DNA of 64,000 nt from Massilia agrisoli (GCF_020831365.1 NZ_JAJHPV010000020.1:186001-250000); one strand, 5' to 3'. Counted from the stretch's first letter, positions 54,635 to 63,849 are shown. Notes: a model not told the origin generated them from the letters alone. Numbers and translations: made by a program.

Positions 54635-57088
54635 TCAGATCGGGGCGCCGGGTGGTATCGCAGGCAATGGCCGCAGCTTGACCTTGGACGGATCATGGAG
54701 GTATCGGCGGATTAATTCAGCCGCCTGCGAGCGCGTGCCGCCCGACGACCCCGATGCGGCATTCTTGCCGAGCCACTGGGCAAACGACGCAAGCTGTGTG
54801 CGCAGTTCGGCATTCTGCGCCGGATGCAGCTGCCCGCCATCGACCACCCGCAACAGCGCATCAAGCACGACCCAGTTGGCGCTGGCCTGGACGGCGTCGC
54901 CGCCGACGACGCTCGCCGCTACCGGCGTGCGCTTCCAGGTCTGGCCCAGGACCGTATCCACCGTTTCCTTGATGCCTGGCTGGCGCGGATCGCGCGCGTG
55001 CTGCCATGCCATTCGATTGAGGCGGGCCGGATCGAACAGGAACTGGCAGGTCTGCGCCGCTGCCGCTTCCGCCGCCGACATCGGGTCGAACACGCCGCTC
55101 ATGCGTGTGGCGAAGTACTCGCGTCCGCGTTCGTACCCGGTCGCTGCAGGCGTTACCAGGTCCAGCACCTTCGCCGGCAGGGCAAGCGTCTCGGCGCGCA
55201 GGCTCGACGCCAGCCTGTCGAGCGCCTGGCGTTGTGTCGACGCCGGTACCATGCGCACGCCGGCGCGCGCCGACCCGGCACGGACGTCTGTGCTGGTCGC
55301 ATAGTCGAAGTCGCCGCCGCCGAGCAGGCGCGCGATGCCCTCCGCCTGGTAGCGATGCATCAGGTACACCGGCACCAGGCGCGCTTCGACTTCGCCCATC
55401 TGCCGGTCGTCGGGCAGCGCATCGACGCTGAAGTTTTGCAGTGCGCGCTGGCGTACCGCCATCAGCTGGTCCCACGCTTGCAACGGGTCGCCTCCGAAGT
55501 CCCACAGCACGCCGTTGGGATGCATCGATCCGGCGCTGCGGGCTTCGTTATCGCTCACGTGGGCCAAGCCCGCGGCCTTCGCTTGTGCACGCAGCTGCGC
55601 AAGGGCGGCGGCTTCGGCCGATGGTTCAAATTGCGCATACGCGTGTTTGACGACGTAATCGTCCCATGCGCCAACGCCGACGCCATACGCGCCGGCGATG
55701 CTGATCCCGCCGTTTGCGTCGAGCTTGACGATCGGGTGTGGATAGTCGAGCACCGAGCCATTGCCGTTCGGGCTCGCGGCAAAGTTATGGGCAAAGCCAA
55801 GGGTATGCCCCACCTCGTGCGCAGACAACTGGCGCAGGCGGGCCAGCGCCATCTGCTCGGCCAGCCCCTGTCGCGCACTGCCTTTTCCGTAGGGCGCGAG
55901 CAGTGCTTCGGCGATCAGGATGTCCTGCCGCACCCGTTGCGAGCCAAGCGACACCACGCCTTTGATGATCTCGCCGGTGCGCGGATCGGTCACTGCGTTA
56001 CCGTACGACCAGCCGCGCGTGGCCCGGTGCACCCACTGGATCACGTTGTAGCGGATGTCCATCGGATCGACGCCTTCGGGCAGTACTTCGACGCGATAGG
56101 CGTCCTTGAACCCGGCCTTTTCGAACGCGGTGGACCACCATCGCGCGCCTTCAAGCAGGGCGCTGCGCACCGGCTCCGGTGCGCCACGGTCCACGTAGAA
56201 CACGATCGGTTTCTTCACAGTGCTGACGGCGGCGGAGGGATCGGTTTTTTCGAGGCGGAAGCGGGGCTGCACGCGCACTGCAATGCTCGATGCGAGCGGG
56301 GTGCCGAAATCCATATAGCTTATTTCGAACGCGCCCGAGAACGGGTGGTAGGTGCGCGGACGGTAGTGATTGTCCGGCAGCCGCACCATGCTCACGTGCT
56401 GGCGCATCGTGATGCTGGTTGCGTCGGCAGCCACCTGGCGCACGAACTCGGCTTCGCCAGGTCCCTGGAATGTCAGGATCGCTTCCAGTTCGGTGTTGTC
56501 GGGGAAGCTCTTGGCCTGGTCGGCGAGTACCGCGCTGCGTTTTTCGTCGACCTTGTAGGCGCCTTGCTTGGTGCTGGCCAGGCTGCCCGCTACGTTAAGC
56601 CGGTCGGAGACCAGGAAGCTGGAGAAGTCGACCACGTGCTTGCCGCCTTCGCTGGCGATGATATCGCCCGACCAGAGAACGGCGCCGGCAAACGCTTCTG
56701 CCACGCTGGCCCGCTCGCTAGCGTTGTCCGATGTGGCCCGGTAGCCGGTGTTGTGCTCGATAAGGAAGATGCGTTTGCCGCGCCGTTCGAACTGCACCAG
56801 TTTAGGCCCGCGCGTCATGCCGCGATCGAGGCCGACATCGTTCGATCCGAGGCCGTGGGGCAGGGAGAAAACCATCAGGAACTGCTCGCCTTGCTCCGGT
56901 ATCGACAACAGGATCCGGCCTTGTTCGGTGTCGCGCCACACGTCCATGAACCCGGGTTGCCGCGCCATGTTGGCGGTGGCTTCAGCAATCGTCTTGCCCT
57001 TGGCCGGCTCTGCGGCGAGGACGGGCAGGGGGCTCAACAGCATCGCGCCAGAGAACAGGAGGTGGAGTGTCAATACGGACGATTTCAT
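54635..57088 (-). CDS. Secreted zinc metalloprotease, DUF5117/DUF4953 type
   Basis: An 817-residue exported protein: signal peptide ([23 protein letters not shown]), an N-terminal DUF5117-like beta-rich region (about 40-210), a linker domain and a metalloprotease domain. The zinc motif [11 protein letters not shown] (about residues 424-434) follows the metzincin pattern HExxHxxGxxH. The C-terminal third is helical. No propeptide switch was recognised. The ATG at 57088 follows GGAG. Confidence 0.9.
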   Translation of the reverse strand: MKSSVLTLHLLFSGAMLLSPLPVLAAEPAKGKTIAEATANMARQPGFMDVWRDTEQGRILLSIPEQGEQFLMVFSLPHGLGSNDVGLDRGMTRGPKLVQFERRGKRIFLIEHNTGYRATSDNASERASVAEAFAGAVLWSGDIIASEGGKHVVDFSSFLVSDRLNVAGSLASTKQGAYKVDEKRSAVLADQAKSFPDNTELEAILTFQGPGEAEFVRQVAADATSITMRQHVSMVRLPDNHYRPRTYHPFSGAFEISYMDFGTPLASSIAVRVQPRFRLEKTDPSAAVSTVKKPIVFYVDRGAPEPVRSALLEGARWWSTAFEKAGFKDAYRVEVLPEGVDPMDIRYNVIQWVHRATRGWSYGNAVTDPRTGEIIKGVVSLGSQRVRQDILIAEALLAPYGKGSARQGLAEQMALARLRQLSAHEVGHTLGFAHNFAASPNGNGSVLDYPHPIVKLDANGGISIAGAYGVGVGAWDDYVVKHAYAQFEPSAEAAALAQLRAQAKAAGLAHVSDNEARSAGSMHPNGVLWDFGGDPLQAWDQLMAVRQRALQNFSVDALPDDRQMGEVEARLVPVYLMHRYQAEGIARLLGGGDFDYATSTDVRAGSARAGVRMVPASTQRQALDRLASSLRAETLALPAKVLDLVTPAATGYERGREYFATRMSGVFDPMSAAEAAAAQTCQFLFDPARLNRMAWQHARDPRQPGIKETVDTVLGQTWKRTPVAASVVGGDAVQASANWVVLDALLRVVDGGQLHPAQNAELRTQLASFAQWLGKNAASGSSGGTRSQAAELIRRYLHDPSKVKLRPLPAIPPGAPI

Positions 57089-57160
57089 GGGCGCTCCAGG
57101 CAAAAAGATTTCCCATGATGAGGTTTGCTTTTTTGCAAGTCAAGCCTTGCGTCCCGTGCT

Positions 57161-57242
57161 ATCGGGGTCAGACCCCTAACGGAAAAATCGGGGTCTGACC
57201 CCTCGTGCGTTCTAACGGAAAAATCGGGGTCAGACCCCTCGT
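57161..57242. repeat. Three GGGGTC(A/T)GACCCC palindromes in a cluster
   Basis: Cores at 57164-57176, 57190-57202 and 57226-57238. The last two sit in 30-base units (57177-57206 and 57213-57242) that start TAACGGAAAAATC and end GACCCCTCGT, differing only at the central A/T. Downstream of tRNA-Lys and upstream of the metalloprotease gene. Confidence 0.85.
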
Positions 57243-57264
57243 CGTAGTCCGCCGGGTCCAAAAC

Positions 57265-57294
57265 AAAAAAGCAGTTACGATTTCTCGTAACTGC
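57265..57294 (-). terminator. Intrinsic terminator of tRNA-Lys
   Basis: Minus strand: GCAGTTACGA, tetraloop GAAA, TCGTAACTGC, then six T. The stem is a perfect ten base pairs. It lies 22 bases beyond the tRNA 3' end. Confidence 0.94.
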
Positions 57295-57316
57295 TTCATT
57301 GCTTACTGCGCATTCG

Positions 57317-57392
57317 TGGTAGGCCGTGCGGGATTCGAACCTGCGACCAACGGATTAAAAGTCCGCTGCTCTACCAGCTGAGCTAACGACCC
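57317..57392 (-). tRNA. tRNA-Lys (anticodon TTT)
   Basis: A 76-base tRNA reading GGGTCGTTAGCTCAGC from 57392 at its 5' end. D arm AGCTCAGCTGGTAGAGC, anticodon loop CTTTTAA, T arm GGTTCGAATCC and an encoded CCA (57317-57319) with discriminator A. The acceptor pairs with two G-U wobbles. It is the only tRNA of the window and is transcribed alone. Confidence 0.98.
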
Positions 57393-57404
57393 GAAAGAAG
57401 CAAG

Positions 57405-57433
57405 ATTATAGGGGGCTCTGGCGATCCTGTCAA
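57405..57433 (-). promoter_or_regulatory. Consensus promoter of tRNA-Lys
   Basis: On the minus strand TTGACA (57428-57433), a 17-base spacer and TATAAT (57405-57410): exact sigma70 consensus. The transcript would start about five bases before the mature tRNA. Confidence 0.9.
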
Positions 57434-57464
57434 ATGCCGAGAACCACAAAATCCCCGTTTTTTC

Positions 57465-58226
57465 TTACTTCAGTGCAGCTAAACGGCTCTTCGCGGTCTG
57501 CGCGGCAGGGGAGCCCGGATACTTCGATACCAGTGCCTGCAAGGACTTTTTGGCGTTCTTGGTATCGTTCAGCTCGATGTAGTTGCTGGCGATGTTGAGC
57601 ATCGCGTCCGGCGCCTTGGCGCTGTCCTTGTAGCTTGCTGCAACCACCTGTTGCGCTGCAATCGCCTTCTTGTAGTCGCGCAGCGCGTAGTAGGCGGTGC
57701 CGAGCGAGTACTGGGCGTTGGCAGCGTAAGCCGAGTCCGGATGACGGCGCACGAACTCCGACAGCGCGGCGGCGGCGCCTTTGTAATCGCCGCCCTGGAG
57801 CAGCGCCAGCGCGGCCTCGTAATCCTGCTGTTCGGTCGGCGCGACCGCGGCTTCCTGGCCGTCGATGGTGACCTGGCGCGGTTCGAGCTTCTTGATGCGC
57901 GCGTCGATGTCGGTGTACAGGTCTTTCTGGTTCTTCTGGATGCTGGCCAGCTCGTTGGCCAGCACTTCAATCTGTCCGCGCAGGCGGGCGATTTCCTGCA
58001 GCGTTTGTTCGTGGCGGTTCAGGCCTTCCAGCGCGGCGGTCTTGTCGGACTTGGTCTCAAGGCGCGCGTTGAAGTCGCGGGCCAGGTTGTCGACCTTGGT
58101 GCGCAGTTCGAGGATGGCGCGGCGCGCTTCATCGTCGTCGAGCAGGCCGGCCGATGCTTGCAAAGGCAGCAGGGCTGCGAACACGAGGCCGGCGGCGGCC
58201 AGGCGGGATTTGGAGAATGTGATCAT
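57465..58226 (-). CDS. cpoB: Tol-Pal system protein CpoB (YbgF)
   Basis: Coordinates PBP1B and Tol during septal peptidoglycan synthesis. Signal peptide (RLAAAGLVFAALLPLQASA), an N-terminal coiled coil (about 30-115) that trimerises, then TPR repeats (YEAALALLQGGDYKGAAAAL, ANAQYSLGTAYYALRDYKKA). 253 residues. Last gene of the tol operon, 142 bases after pal. Confidence 0.94.
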   Translation of the reverse strand: MITFSKSRLAAAGLVFAALLPLQASAGLLDDDEARRAILELRTKVDNLARDFNARLETKSDKTAALEGLNRHEQTLQEIARLRGQIEVLANELASIQKNQKDLYTDIDARIKKLEPRQVTIDGQEAAVAPTEQQDYEAALALLQGGDYKGAAAALSEFVRRHPDSAYAANAQYSLGTAYYALRDYKKAIAAQQVVAASYKDSAKAPDAMLNIASNYIELNDTKNAKKSLQALVSKYPGSPAAQTAKSRLAALK

Positions 58227-58368
58227 GGTCGTGACTCTTTCAAAACCGGGTGTCGAATCTGTACTGCTTGCTTGGCAAAGGCAGCGGATCTGCCCCTTGC
58301 GTCGGGCCCTACAATAACACGGGGCGCAAGCGCCCCGTTGTCTATCTCTGCATTACAGCCGGCAGAAA

Positions 58369-58887
58369 TTAATAGACGATGTCTGCACGACGGTTTTCTG
58401 CCCAAGCCGCTTCGGTCGAACCGGTTGCTTTTGGCTTTTCTTCGCCCAGCGAGACGGCTTCCATCTGCGACTCGGCTACGCCCAGTGCTGCCATCGACTT
58501 GCGAACCGCTTCAGCGCGCTTCTGGCCCAGCGCCAGGTTGTACTCGGTGCCGCCGCGCTCGTCGGTGTTACCCTGGATCAGGATCTTGCGTTCCTTGTTC
58601 TTGTTCAGGTAGCCGGAGTGGTTTTCAACAACCGCTTTGCCGTCGTCACGCACAACGTAGCTGTCGTAGTCGAAGTAGACGCTGCGGTTAGCCAGAACGC
58701 CTTTTGGGTCGTTCAGTGGGTCTACCGAGCCGGTTTCGACTGGACGAACGTCACGGGTGTCGGCCACTGGCGCGGCTTCTGGTGCGCGCTCGACGACTGG
58801 AGCGTCGTTCAGTTTGACTGGCGAGCTGCAAGCTGCGAGCAGGGCGGCGCTCGTGATGATGAAGGCTACGCTTTTAATATTGCGCAT
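58369..58887 (-). CDS. pal: Peptidoglycan-associated lipoprotein Pal
   Basis: Outer-membrane lipoprotein: signal peptide with lipobox LAAC, an unstructured tether, then an OmpA-like domain (about 65-172). ILIQGNTDERGGTEYNLALG and KRAEAVRKSMAALG carry the diaminopimelate-binding Asp and Arg. 172 residues. It links the outer membrane to peptidoglycan and to TolB. Confidence 0.96.
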   Translation of the reverse strand: MRNIKSVAFIITSAALLAACSSPVKLNDAPVVERAPEAAPVADTRDVRPVETGSVDPLNDPKGVLANRSVYFDYDSYVVRDDGKAVVENHSGYLNKNKERKILIQGNTDERGGTEYNLALGQKRAEAVRKSMAALGVAESQMEAVSLGEEKPKATGSTEAAWAENRRADIVY

Positions 58888-58914
58888 GGTTTTTCTCCTG
58901 ATCGGGGTTAAAAA

Positions 58915-60177
58915 TTACTTCATGAAGGGACCCCAGTTGGGCTCCCTGATGTTTCCTGCTTGGGTTGTTAAGCGCTGCTTGACGCGTCCATCGACCGAGA
59001 CCACGGCGAGCGACGTACGTCCCCCTCCTTTGGTCGCATACATGATGTACTTGCCGTTAGGCGAAAAACTCGGTTCAGTGGCCGAATCGGCCAGGCGGAT
59101 TTCCTGGCGGCTGGCCAGGTCCATTGCATACAGTGAGAAGCCGTCGCGCTGCGAGATCCAGGCCAGCGTCTTGCCGTCCGAGGATACGCGCGGGCTGATG
59201 TTGTAGCTGCCGGTGAAGGTGACGCGCGTGGCTGCGCCGCCGCTGGCGCTCATGCGGTAGATCTGTGGGCCGCCACTGCGGTCGCTGGTGAAGTAGATGT
59301 GCTGGCCGTCAGCCGACCATTGTGGTTCGGTATCGATGCCGTTGCTGTTCGACAGGCGGCGCAGTCCGCTACCATCGGCGTTGACGCTGTAGACCTGGGT
59401 GTGGCCGTCCTTCGACAGCGAGACCGCCAGCTTGGAACCGTCCGGCGACCATGATGGCGCCGAATTGCTGCCTTTTTCGTTGACGACGATCTTGCGGCCG
59501 CCCGTCACGAGGTTTTGCACGTAGATGACCGGCTTGCGCTTTTCGAACGAGACGTAGGCGACCTTGGTGCCGTCCGGCGACCACGATGGCGAAATGATCG
59601 GTTCGTTGGAACGCACGGCGACCTGCACGCCTTCGCCGTCGGCGTCGGCGATTTCAAGGCGGTAGTCCTTGGCGCCGCGGTTTTCATTGACGTAGGCGAT
59701 GCGGGTTGCAAAGGCGCCGCGGGTGCCGGTCAGTTTTTCGTAGATGTCATCGGCGATCTTGTGGGCCGCCAGGCGCGCGTAGCGCGGGGTAGGGGTCTGG
59801 CCCAGCGCCGACAGCTCGGCCGACTTGATGGTGTCATGCAGCTCGTAGCGCACGTTGAAGTTGCCGTTGGCCAGCTTTTGCACGCTGCCGACCACCACGG
59901 CGTCGGCGCCGCGCGACTTCCACTGGTTGTAGTCGATCGGGGACGTCTCGGACAGCACGGTGCCGGCGTCGATGACCTTGAACACGCCGCTGCGCTCCAG
60001 GTCGGCCTTGATGATGGCCGACATCTGCGCAGGTGCGACGCCTTCGTCGGCAAACGTGGCGACGGCGATAGGAATCTGGCCGCTGCTAACACCGGCGATT
60101 TCAACTTTTAGCTGGGCATTCGCGTTGGCGCCGACAACGACGGCAGCGCTGAAAAACAGGTAACTGAGTTTTTTCAT
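58915..60177 (-). CDS. tolB: Tol-Pal system beta-propeller protein TolB
   Basis: A periplasmic protein of 420 residues with signal peptide (YLFFSAAVVVGANANA), an N-terminal domain (about 25-160) and a six-bladed propeller whose blades repeat SPSWSPDGTKVAYVS and SAPSWSPDGSKLAVSL. It binds Pal and TolA. Confidence 0.96.
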   Translation of the reverse strand: MKKLSYLFFSAAVVVGANANAQLKVEIAGVSSGQIPIAVATFADEGVAPAQMSAIIKADLERSGVFKVIDAGTVLSETSPIDYNQWKSRGADAVVVGSVQKLANGNFNVRYELHDTIKSAELSALGQTPTPRYARLAAHKIADDIYEKLTGTRGAFATRIAYVNENRGAKDYRLEIADADGEGVQVAVRSNEPIISPSWSPDGTKVAYVSFEKRKPVIYVQNLVTGGRKIVVNEKGSNSAPSWSPDGSKLAVSLSKDGHTQVYSVNADGSGLRRLSNSNGIDTEPQWSADGQHIYFTSDRSGGPQIYRMSASGGAATRVTFTGSYNISPRVSSDGKTLAWISQRDGFSLYAMDLASRQEIRLADSATEPSFSPNGKYIMYATKGGGRTSLAVVSVDGRVKQRLTTQAGNIREPNWGPFMK

Positions 60178-60215
60178 GGTTCCGATCTATCCAGGTTCGT
60201 GGTTCCGACAAAGCC

Positions 60216-61100
60216 TCAGTCGAGGTCCTTCATCGAGAATCCGATTTCAAGTGTTCGCTCTACCGTACCATCTTTCTTCTTAGGCAGTGGTGACGATTTG
60301 ATAATGCCTTTCTCAACGGCATCGTCAAACGAGGCCACGCCACTGCTCTTGATCTTGCGTGCCGAGATGATCTCGCCGGTCGGCAGTTGCTCGACCTTGA
60401 AGACCGCCCGCGGGTTGCCGGGCACATCGGTACTGCCCAGGAAAGTCGTGTTGCTCTTGACCTTCGCGGTGATACTGGCGGTGTAGCCGCTGTCGATGCG
60501 CGGGGCGGTCGACCTGGCGGCGGTGCCGCTGGTGCCGATGGCGCCGGTGATGCGCTGCATCTCCGCGGCGCGCAAGTCGGCCAGCTTCTTCTTCTCGGCC
60601 GCTTCGGCTTTCGCCTTGGCCAGCTTGTCCGCTTTCTCCTGCTTTTTCTTCTCAGCCAGTTCCTGCTTCTTCTTTTCTTCTTCTTCCAGCTTCTTGGCTT
60701 TTGCCTCGGCCAGCTTTTTCTCTTCGGCTTCTTTTTCCTTGCGCTCTTTCAGTTCCTTGGCGCGCAGGCGCGCCTGCTCCAGCGCGATATCAGGCGGCTT
60801 CGGCGTCGGTTCGACTTCCGGCGGACGCTCGACCGGCTTGGGCGGCGGAGGCGGCGGCTCCGGCTCGACCTTCGGCTCCGGCGCAGGCTCGGGCGGCGGC
60901 GCGGCCGACTGCACCTTCATGTCCCACACTTCCGCTTCGACCGCGACCGGCGGCGTGCTCTGCCAGCTGACGCCCGCCCACAGGAAGAACAGCAAGCCGG
61001 CGTGCACCACCACCGCGAGGGTGAGGGCGCGCCAGCGGCTCGGTTCCGGTGGCACCCGGTACGGCGTGCCGTCGAGGGCTGCAGGATTCATCGTGGACAT
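60216..61100 (-). CDS. tolA: Cell envelope integrity protein TolA
   Basis: A 294-residue bridge between the inner membrane and TolB/Pal. One N-terminal membrane helix (LTLAVVVHAGLLFFLWAGVSW), a proline/glutamate-rich stretch, a long Lys/Glu/Ala coiled coil (about 110-185, EKEAEEKKLAEAKAKKLEEE) and a TonB-like C-terminal domain (PRAVFKVEQLPTGEI). Normal size for the family. Confidence 0.94.
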   Translation of the reverse strand: MSTMNPAALDGTPYRVPPEPSRWRALTLAVVVHAGLLFFLWAGVSWQSTPPVAVEAEVWDMKVQSAAPPPEPAPEPKVEPEPPPPPPKPVERPPEVEPTPKPPDIALEQARLRAKELKERKEKEAEEKKLAEAKAKKLEEEEKKKQELAEKKKQEKADKLAKAKAEAAEKKKLADLRAAEMQRITGAIGTSGTAARSTAPRIDSGYTASITAKVKSNTTFLGSTDVPGNPRAVFKVEQLPTGEIISARKIKSSGVASFDDAVEKGIIKSSPLPKKKDGTVERTLEIGFSMKDLD

Positions 61101-61110
61101 TGTTGCTTCA

Positions 61111-61545
61111 TCACTTAGTCGCGAGTCCGACCCGGTTAATGCCCATCTTCTTGGCTTCGGAAATCAACTGGATCACGTCGTCGTATTTGCTCTCGCGGTC
61201 GCCGGAAATCATCACCGGGTAATCCGGGTTTTCTTCGTGCAGCGCGCGCAGGCGGCGCAGCAGGGCGGTGCGGTCGGGCGCGTCTTCGGCCGCGATCGGG
61301 TTCTTGCCGTTGACGCCGATGCTCAGGCTGGCGTCGGGCTTGAGCACGATCTGGATGTAGTCGTCCGGCGGCGCGGCCGATCGCTCGGCGCTCGGCAGGT
61401 TGATCACGTTCGGGTCATTGGTCTGCGGCACTGCCATGAAGATGATCAGCAACACCAGCATGACGTCGATGTAAGGAACGACGTTGATTTCCGACTTGAA
61501 CTTTCGTCCCCGTCCGCCGCGCAGGCTGCTGGAAAATGAAGCCAT
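61111..61545 (-). CDS. tolR: Tol-Pal protein TolR
   Basis: ExbD-family protein of 144 residues: N-terminal helix with the proton-path Asp in NVVPYIDVMLVLLIIFMA, then a periplasmic domain (PVMISGDRESKYDDVIQLI). The start at 61545 (MASFSSSL) follows AGAGG; the longer frame runs through tolQ and is spurious. 14 bases after tolQ. Confidence 0.94.
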   Translation of the reverse strand: MASFSSSLRGGRGRKFKSEINVVPYIDVMLVLLIIFMAVPQTNDPNVINLPSAERSAAPPDDYIQIVLKPDASLSIGVNGKNPIAAEDAPDRTALLRRLRALHEENPDYPVMISGDRESKYDDVIQLISEAKKMGINRVGLATK

Positions 61546-61559
61546 GTCTGCCTCTTCGC

Positions 61560-62243
61560 TTAACGGGACTGGCGTTGCAAGATGTTCGAGAATTCTTCGA
61601 CGAAGCTCTCGAAACGGATCGCAAGGCGGTCGATGTCGTGGGTGAAGCGGTTGTAGGCAACGACCGCAGGGATCGCGGCGAACAGGCCGATGGCGGTGGC
61701 GATCAGCGCTTCGGCGATGCCGGGCGCAACGGTGGCCAGGGTTGCCTGCTGTACGCTGGCCAGGCCGCGGAACGCATTCATGATGCCCCACACGGTGCCA
61801 AGCAGGCCGATGTAAGGGGAGACCGAGCCAACCGAGGCCAGGAAGTTCAGGTGCGAGTCGAGGCCGTCGATTTCGCGCTGGAACGCGGCGCGCATGGCGC
61901 GGCGGGCGCCGTCGAGCACCGCGCCGACGTCGAGCGCCTCGCGTGCGGCCGCCTTGCCTTTGACGAATTCGCCCATGCCGGCTTCGAAGATGCGCGACAG
62001 TGCGCCGCCCTGGTCGCGGTTGCTGCTGGCGCTCTGGTGCAGCGCATGCAGGTTGCCGCCGGCCCAGAAGCTGCGTTCGAACTGTTCGGTCTGGCGGCGG
62101 GCCGCGCGGATCGCGAACATCTTGCGGAAGATATAGGTCCAGCTAACGAGCGAGAGGCCCAGCAGCAACGCCATGATCAGCTGCACAATCAGGTGCGCAT
62201 TGCTGATCAGCGCGAGGAAGGAAAGGTCTTGGGCTACATTCAT
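61560..62243 (-). CDS. tolQ: Tol-Pal protein TolQ
   Basis: ExbB/MotA-family channel of 227 residues with three membrane helices (about 16-35, 130-152 and 172-190). Key segments are SPYIGLLGTVWGIMNAF and AEALIATAIGLFAAIPAVVAYN. With TolR it harvests the proton gradient to energise TolA. Confidence 0.95.
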   Translation of the reverse strand: MNVAQDLSFLALISNAHLIVQLIMALLLGLSLVSWTYIFRKMFAIRAARRQTEQFERSFWAGGNLHALHQSASSNRDQGGALSRIFEAGMGEFVKGKAAAREALDVGAVLDGARRAMRAAFQREIDGLDSHLNFLASVGSVSPYIGLLGTVWGIMNAFRGLASVQQATLATVAPGIAEALIATAIGLFAAIPAVVAYNRFTHDIDRLAIRFESFVEEFSNILQRQSR

Positions 62244-62276
62244 TGGATTGGATTAGTGTCTTGTAATGTGTATGGG

Positions 62277-62693
62277 TCAGGCGGCACGCATTTTAGCAGC
62301 GGTTGCGTCTGGCAGGGAGCGCGGACGCAAGGTGGCGGCGTCGACGCAGCCCACTTTGACGTTGGCCGAAGTCAGCAGCGTATCGCCGCACCAGGCCTGC
62401 TGGACGAAACCGACCGACGCGCGGCCCAGTCGTTCGATGCTCAGCGTTAATTTTAGTACATCATCGAGGCGGGCTGGCGCGTGATAGTCGACGCTGGTGC
62501 TTTTGACCACGAAGATCGCCCCATCTTCATTGAGCAAAGCCTGCTGCGACACGCCGGCGGCGCGCAGCCACTCAGTGCGCGCGCGCTCGAAAAACTTCAG
62601 GTAGTTGGCGTAGAAAACGATGCCGCCGGCGTCCGTGTCTTCGTAGTACACCCGGACCGTCCAGGTAAATGCTGAGGGCATTTCAGTTGTCAT
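62277..62693 (-). CDS. ybgC: Tol-Pal associated acyl-CoA thioesterase YbgC
   Basis: A hotdog-fold thioesterase of 138 residues. The signature YYEDTDAGGIVFYANYLKFF contains the catalytic Asp, followed by ERARTEWLR. First gene of the tol operon, as in many proteobacteria; members act on short acyl-CoA or acyl-ACP at the membrane. Confidence 0.93.
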   Translation of the reverse strand: MTTEMPSAFTWTVRVYYEDTDAGGIVFYANYLKFFERARTEWLRAAGVSQQALLNEDGAIFVVKSTSVDYHAPARLDDVLKLTLSIERLGRASVGFVQQAWCGDTLLTSANVKVGCVDAATLRPRSLPDATAAKMRAA

Positions 62694-62717
62694 AAGTGAA
62701 TTTGGGCAACATTTTAG

Positions 62718-62751
62718 CCTAATTAGGTCCCGCTATGTACTAAAGCGTACA
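62718..62751. promoter_or_regulatory. Two dyads upstream of the tol operon
   Basis: CCTAATTAGG (62718-62727), a perfect ten-base palindrome next to a TAAAAT (62711-62716, minus strand) that may be the -10, and TGTAC-N6-GTACA (62736-62751). Candidate operator sites, seen only by symmetry. Confidence 0.3.
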
Positions 62752-62782
62752 CATGGACTGGGTATGGCCCGGGAAATTGCCC

Positions 62783-62805
62783 AAATCGGGGTCTGACCCC
62801 GATTT
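62783..62805. repeat. Single GGGGTCTGACCCC palindrome
   Basis: AAATCGGGGTC, centre T, GACCCCGATTT: perfect 11-base arms. It lies 22 bases beyond the stop of the SDR gene (minus strand) and may also act as its 3' hairpin. It shares its core with the clusters at 38.1 and 57.2 kb. Confidence 0.8.
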
Positions 62806-62827
62806 TGGAAATTTTTATGGATGGCAC

Positions 62828-63574
62828 TTAGCTGCGCTTGATGTTGAAAGGCGAGAATCCCTGGCAGGTCGGCATCAGTTCGATGCTGTTGACGTTGACA
62901 TGGGGCGGCAGGGTGGCGATCCAGTAGGCGGTCTCGGCGATGTCCTTGGCGGTCAGCGGCGTCGTGCCTTCGTAGACCTTGGCCGCGGCCGCGTCGTCGC
63001 CCTTGAAGCGGACGTTTGAGAACTCGGTGCCGCCGCAGAGTCCCGGCGCAAGATTCGTGGCGCGAACGCCCGTGCCGACCAGGTCGGCGCGCAGGTTCAG
63101 GGTGAATTGTTCGACGAATGCTTTGGTCGCGCCGTAGACGTTGCCGCCCGGGTAGGGGTAGTGGCCGGCGACCGAGCCCAGGTTGATGACCAGCCCGCTG
63201 CCGCGCTCGACCATCGCCGGGAGCAGGGCCCGCGTCAGCCGTACCAGGCCGGTGCAGTTGGTGCCGATCATGGTTTCCCAGTCTTCCAGCGGCGCTTCGT
63301 GCGCTGGCTTGGTGCCGAGCGCAAGGCCGGCGTTATTGATCAGTACGTCGATCTGGCGCCAGGACTGCGGCAGCATCGCCAGCGCATTGGCGATCGACGC
63401 CGGGTCGGTGACATCGAGCTCGATCGGCAGGGCGGCGTCGCCCAGCTCGGCGGCCAAGGCTTCGAGCCGGTCCGTCCGGCGCGCGCAGATGACTACCTGA
63501 TGTCCGTTTTTAACGAAGGTTCTGGCCATTTCGGCGCCAAAACCGGCCGAGGCACCGGTGATAAATACGATCAT
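62828..63574 (-). CDS. SDR family NAD(P)-dependent oxidoreductase (YdfG-like)
   Basis: A 248-residue short-chain dehydrogenase. NADP loop FITGASAGFGAEMARTF; VLINNAGLALG; catalytic Ser in INLGSVAGHYPYPGG and the Tyr-x3-Lys of VYGATKAFVEQF. It resembles E. coli YdfG, which acts on 3-hydroxy acids such as L-allo-threonine and 3-hydroxypropionate; this substrate assignment is inferred. The start at 63574 follows AGGACA. Confidence 0.88.
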   Translation of the reverse strand: MIVFITGASAGFGAEMARTFVKNGHQVVICARRTDRLEALAAELGDAALPIELDVTDPASIANALAMLPQSWRQIDVLINNAGLALGTKPAHEAPLEDWETMIGTNCTGLVRLTRALLPAMVERGSGLVINLGSVAGHYPYPGGNVYGATKAFVEQFTLNLRADLVGTGVRATNLAPGLCGGTEFSNVRFKGDDAAAAKVYEGTTPLTAKDIAETAYWIATLPPHVNVNSIELMPTCQGFSPFNIKRS

Positions 63575-63663
63575 GTTGATTGTCCTGGAGGGGGATAGGC
63601 TCTTGGGATTGTAGCCGAATTGGATATATATGCTTGAAACCCCCTTGTTTGCCTTGCCATTCC

Positions 63664-63692
63664 TTGCCCTAATCATTGACTTAACTTACAAT
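63664..63692 (+). promoter_or_regulatory. Promoter of glyA
   Basis: TTGCCC (63664-63669), 17-base spacer, TACAAT (63687-63692). The predicted start near 63699 is just ahead of the riboswitch aptamer. Confidence 0.6.
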
Positions 63693-63707
63693 TTGGCCTC
63701 CATTTCG

Positions 63708-63807
63708 TCTCACATGACTGGCGAAAAGCCGCGGCATCCCGTGCCTGTCGGCGAAAGGTGGGCATCCACCGGGGAATGTGAGATTTCATAAGCCGTTCGC
63801 CTGGGCA
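63708..63807 (+). promoter_or_regulatory. ZTP (pfl) riboswitch aptamer upstream of glyA
   Basis: Senses ZTP/ZMP (AICAR phosphates), which build up when 10-formyl-folate runs short. P1: TCTCACAT (63708-63715) with ATGTGAGA (63776-63783). Conserved core: TGACTGGCG (63715-63723) and CCACCGGGGA (63766-63775) after hairpin GGTGG-GCAT-CCACC. The P3 signature CCG-TT-CGCCTGGGCA lies at 63793-63807, and its CGCC can pair with GGCG for the pseudoknot. A 30-base insertion with its own hairpin (GGCA-TCCCG-TGCC) repeats GGCGAAA at 63720 and 63750. Regulation of glyA fits known targets of this riboswitch. Confidence 0.88.
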
Positions 63808-63849
63808 GCCCGCGATGGAAGCGCACGACGAGGCTGTCCGCCGTCTTTT
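63803..63849 (+). promoter_or_regulatory. Candidate expression platform of the riboswitch
   Basis: GGGCAGCC (63803-63810), the 3' edge of the aptamer, can pair with GGCTGTCC (63832-63839), after which GCCG and TCTTTT follow. Forming this stem would break the P3 signature GGGCA, so it is a plausible ligand-free terminator. The T tract is short, so control could instead be translational. Confidence 0.45.

Noticed and set aside
54824-57118. 764-codon open frame antisense to the metalloprotease gene
   Set aside because: No signal, motif or ribosome site. The minus strand carries a signal peptide and a metzincin motif.
61546-61791. N-terminal extension of TolR
   Set aside because: The 82 codons overlap tolQ in another frame and have no TolR character.
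63575-63676. N-terminal extension of the SDR protein
   Set aside because: The Rossmann fold starts at MIVFITGAS with a ribosome site ahead of it; the extra 34 codons are AT-rich upstream DNA.
63708-63807. Glycine riboswitch or 6S RNA upstream of glyA
   Set aside because: The conserved glycine-aptamer elements are missing and the 6S central bubble is not formed. The TGACTGGCG/CCGGGGA/CGCCTGGGCA set is that of the ZTP class.
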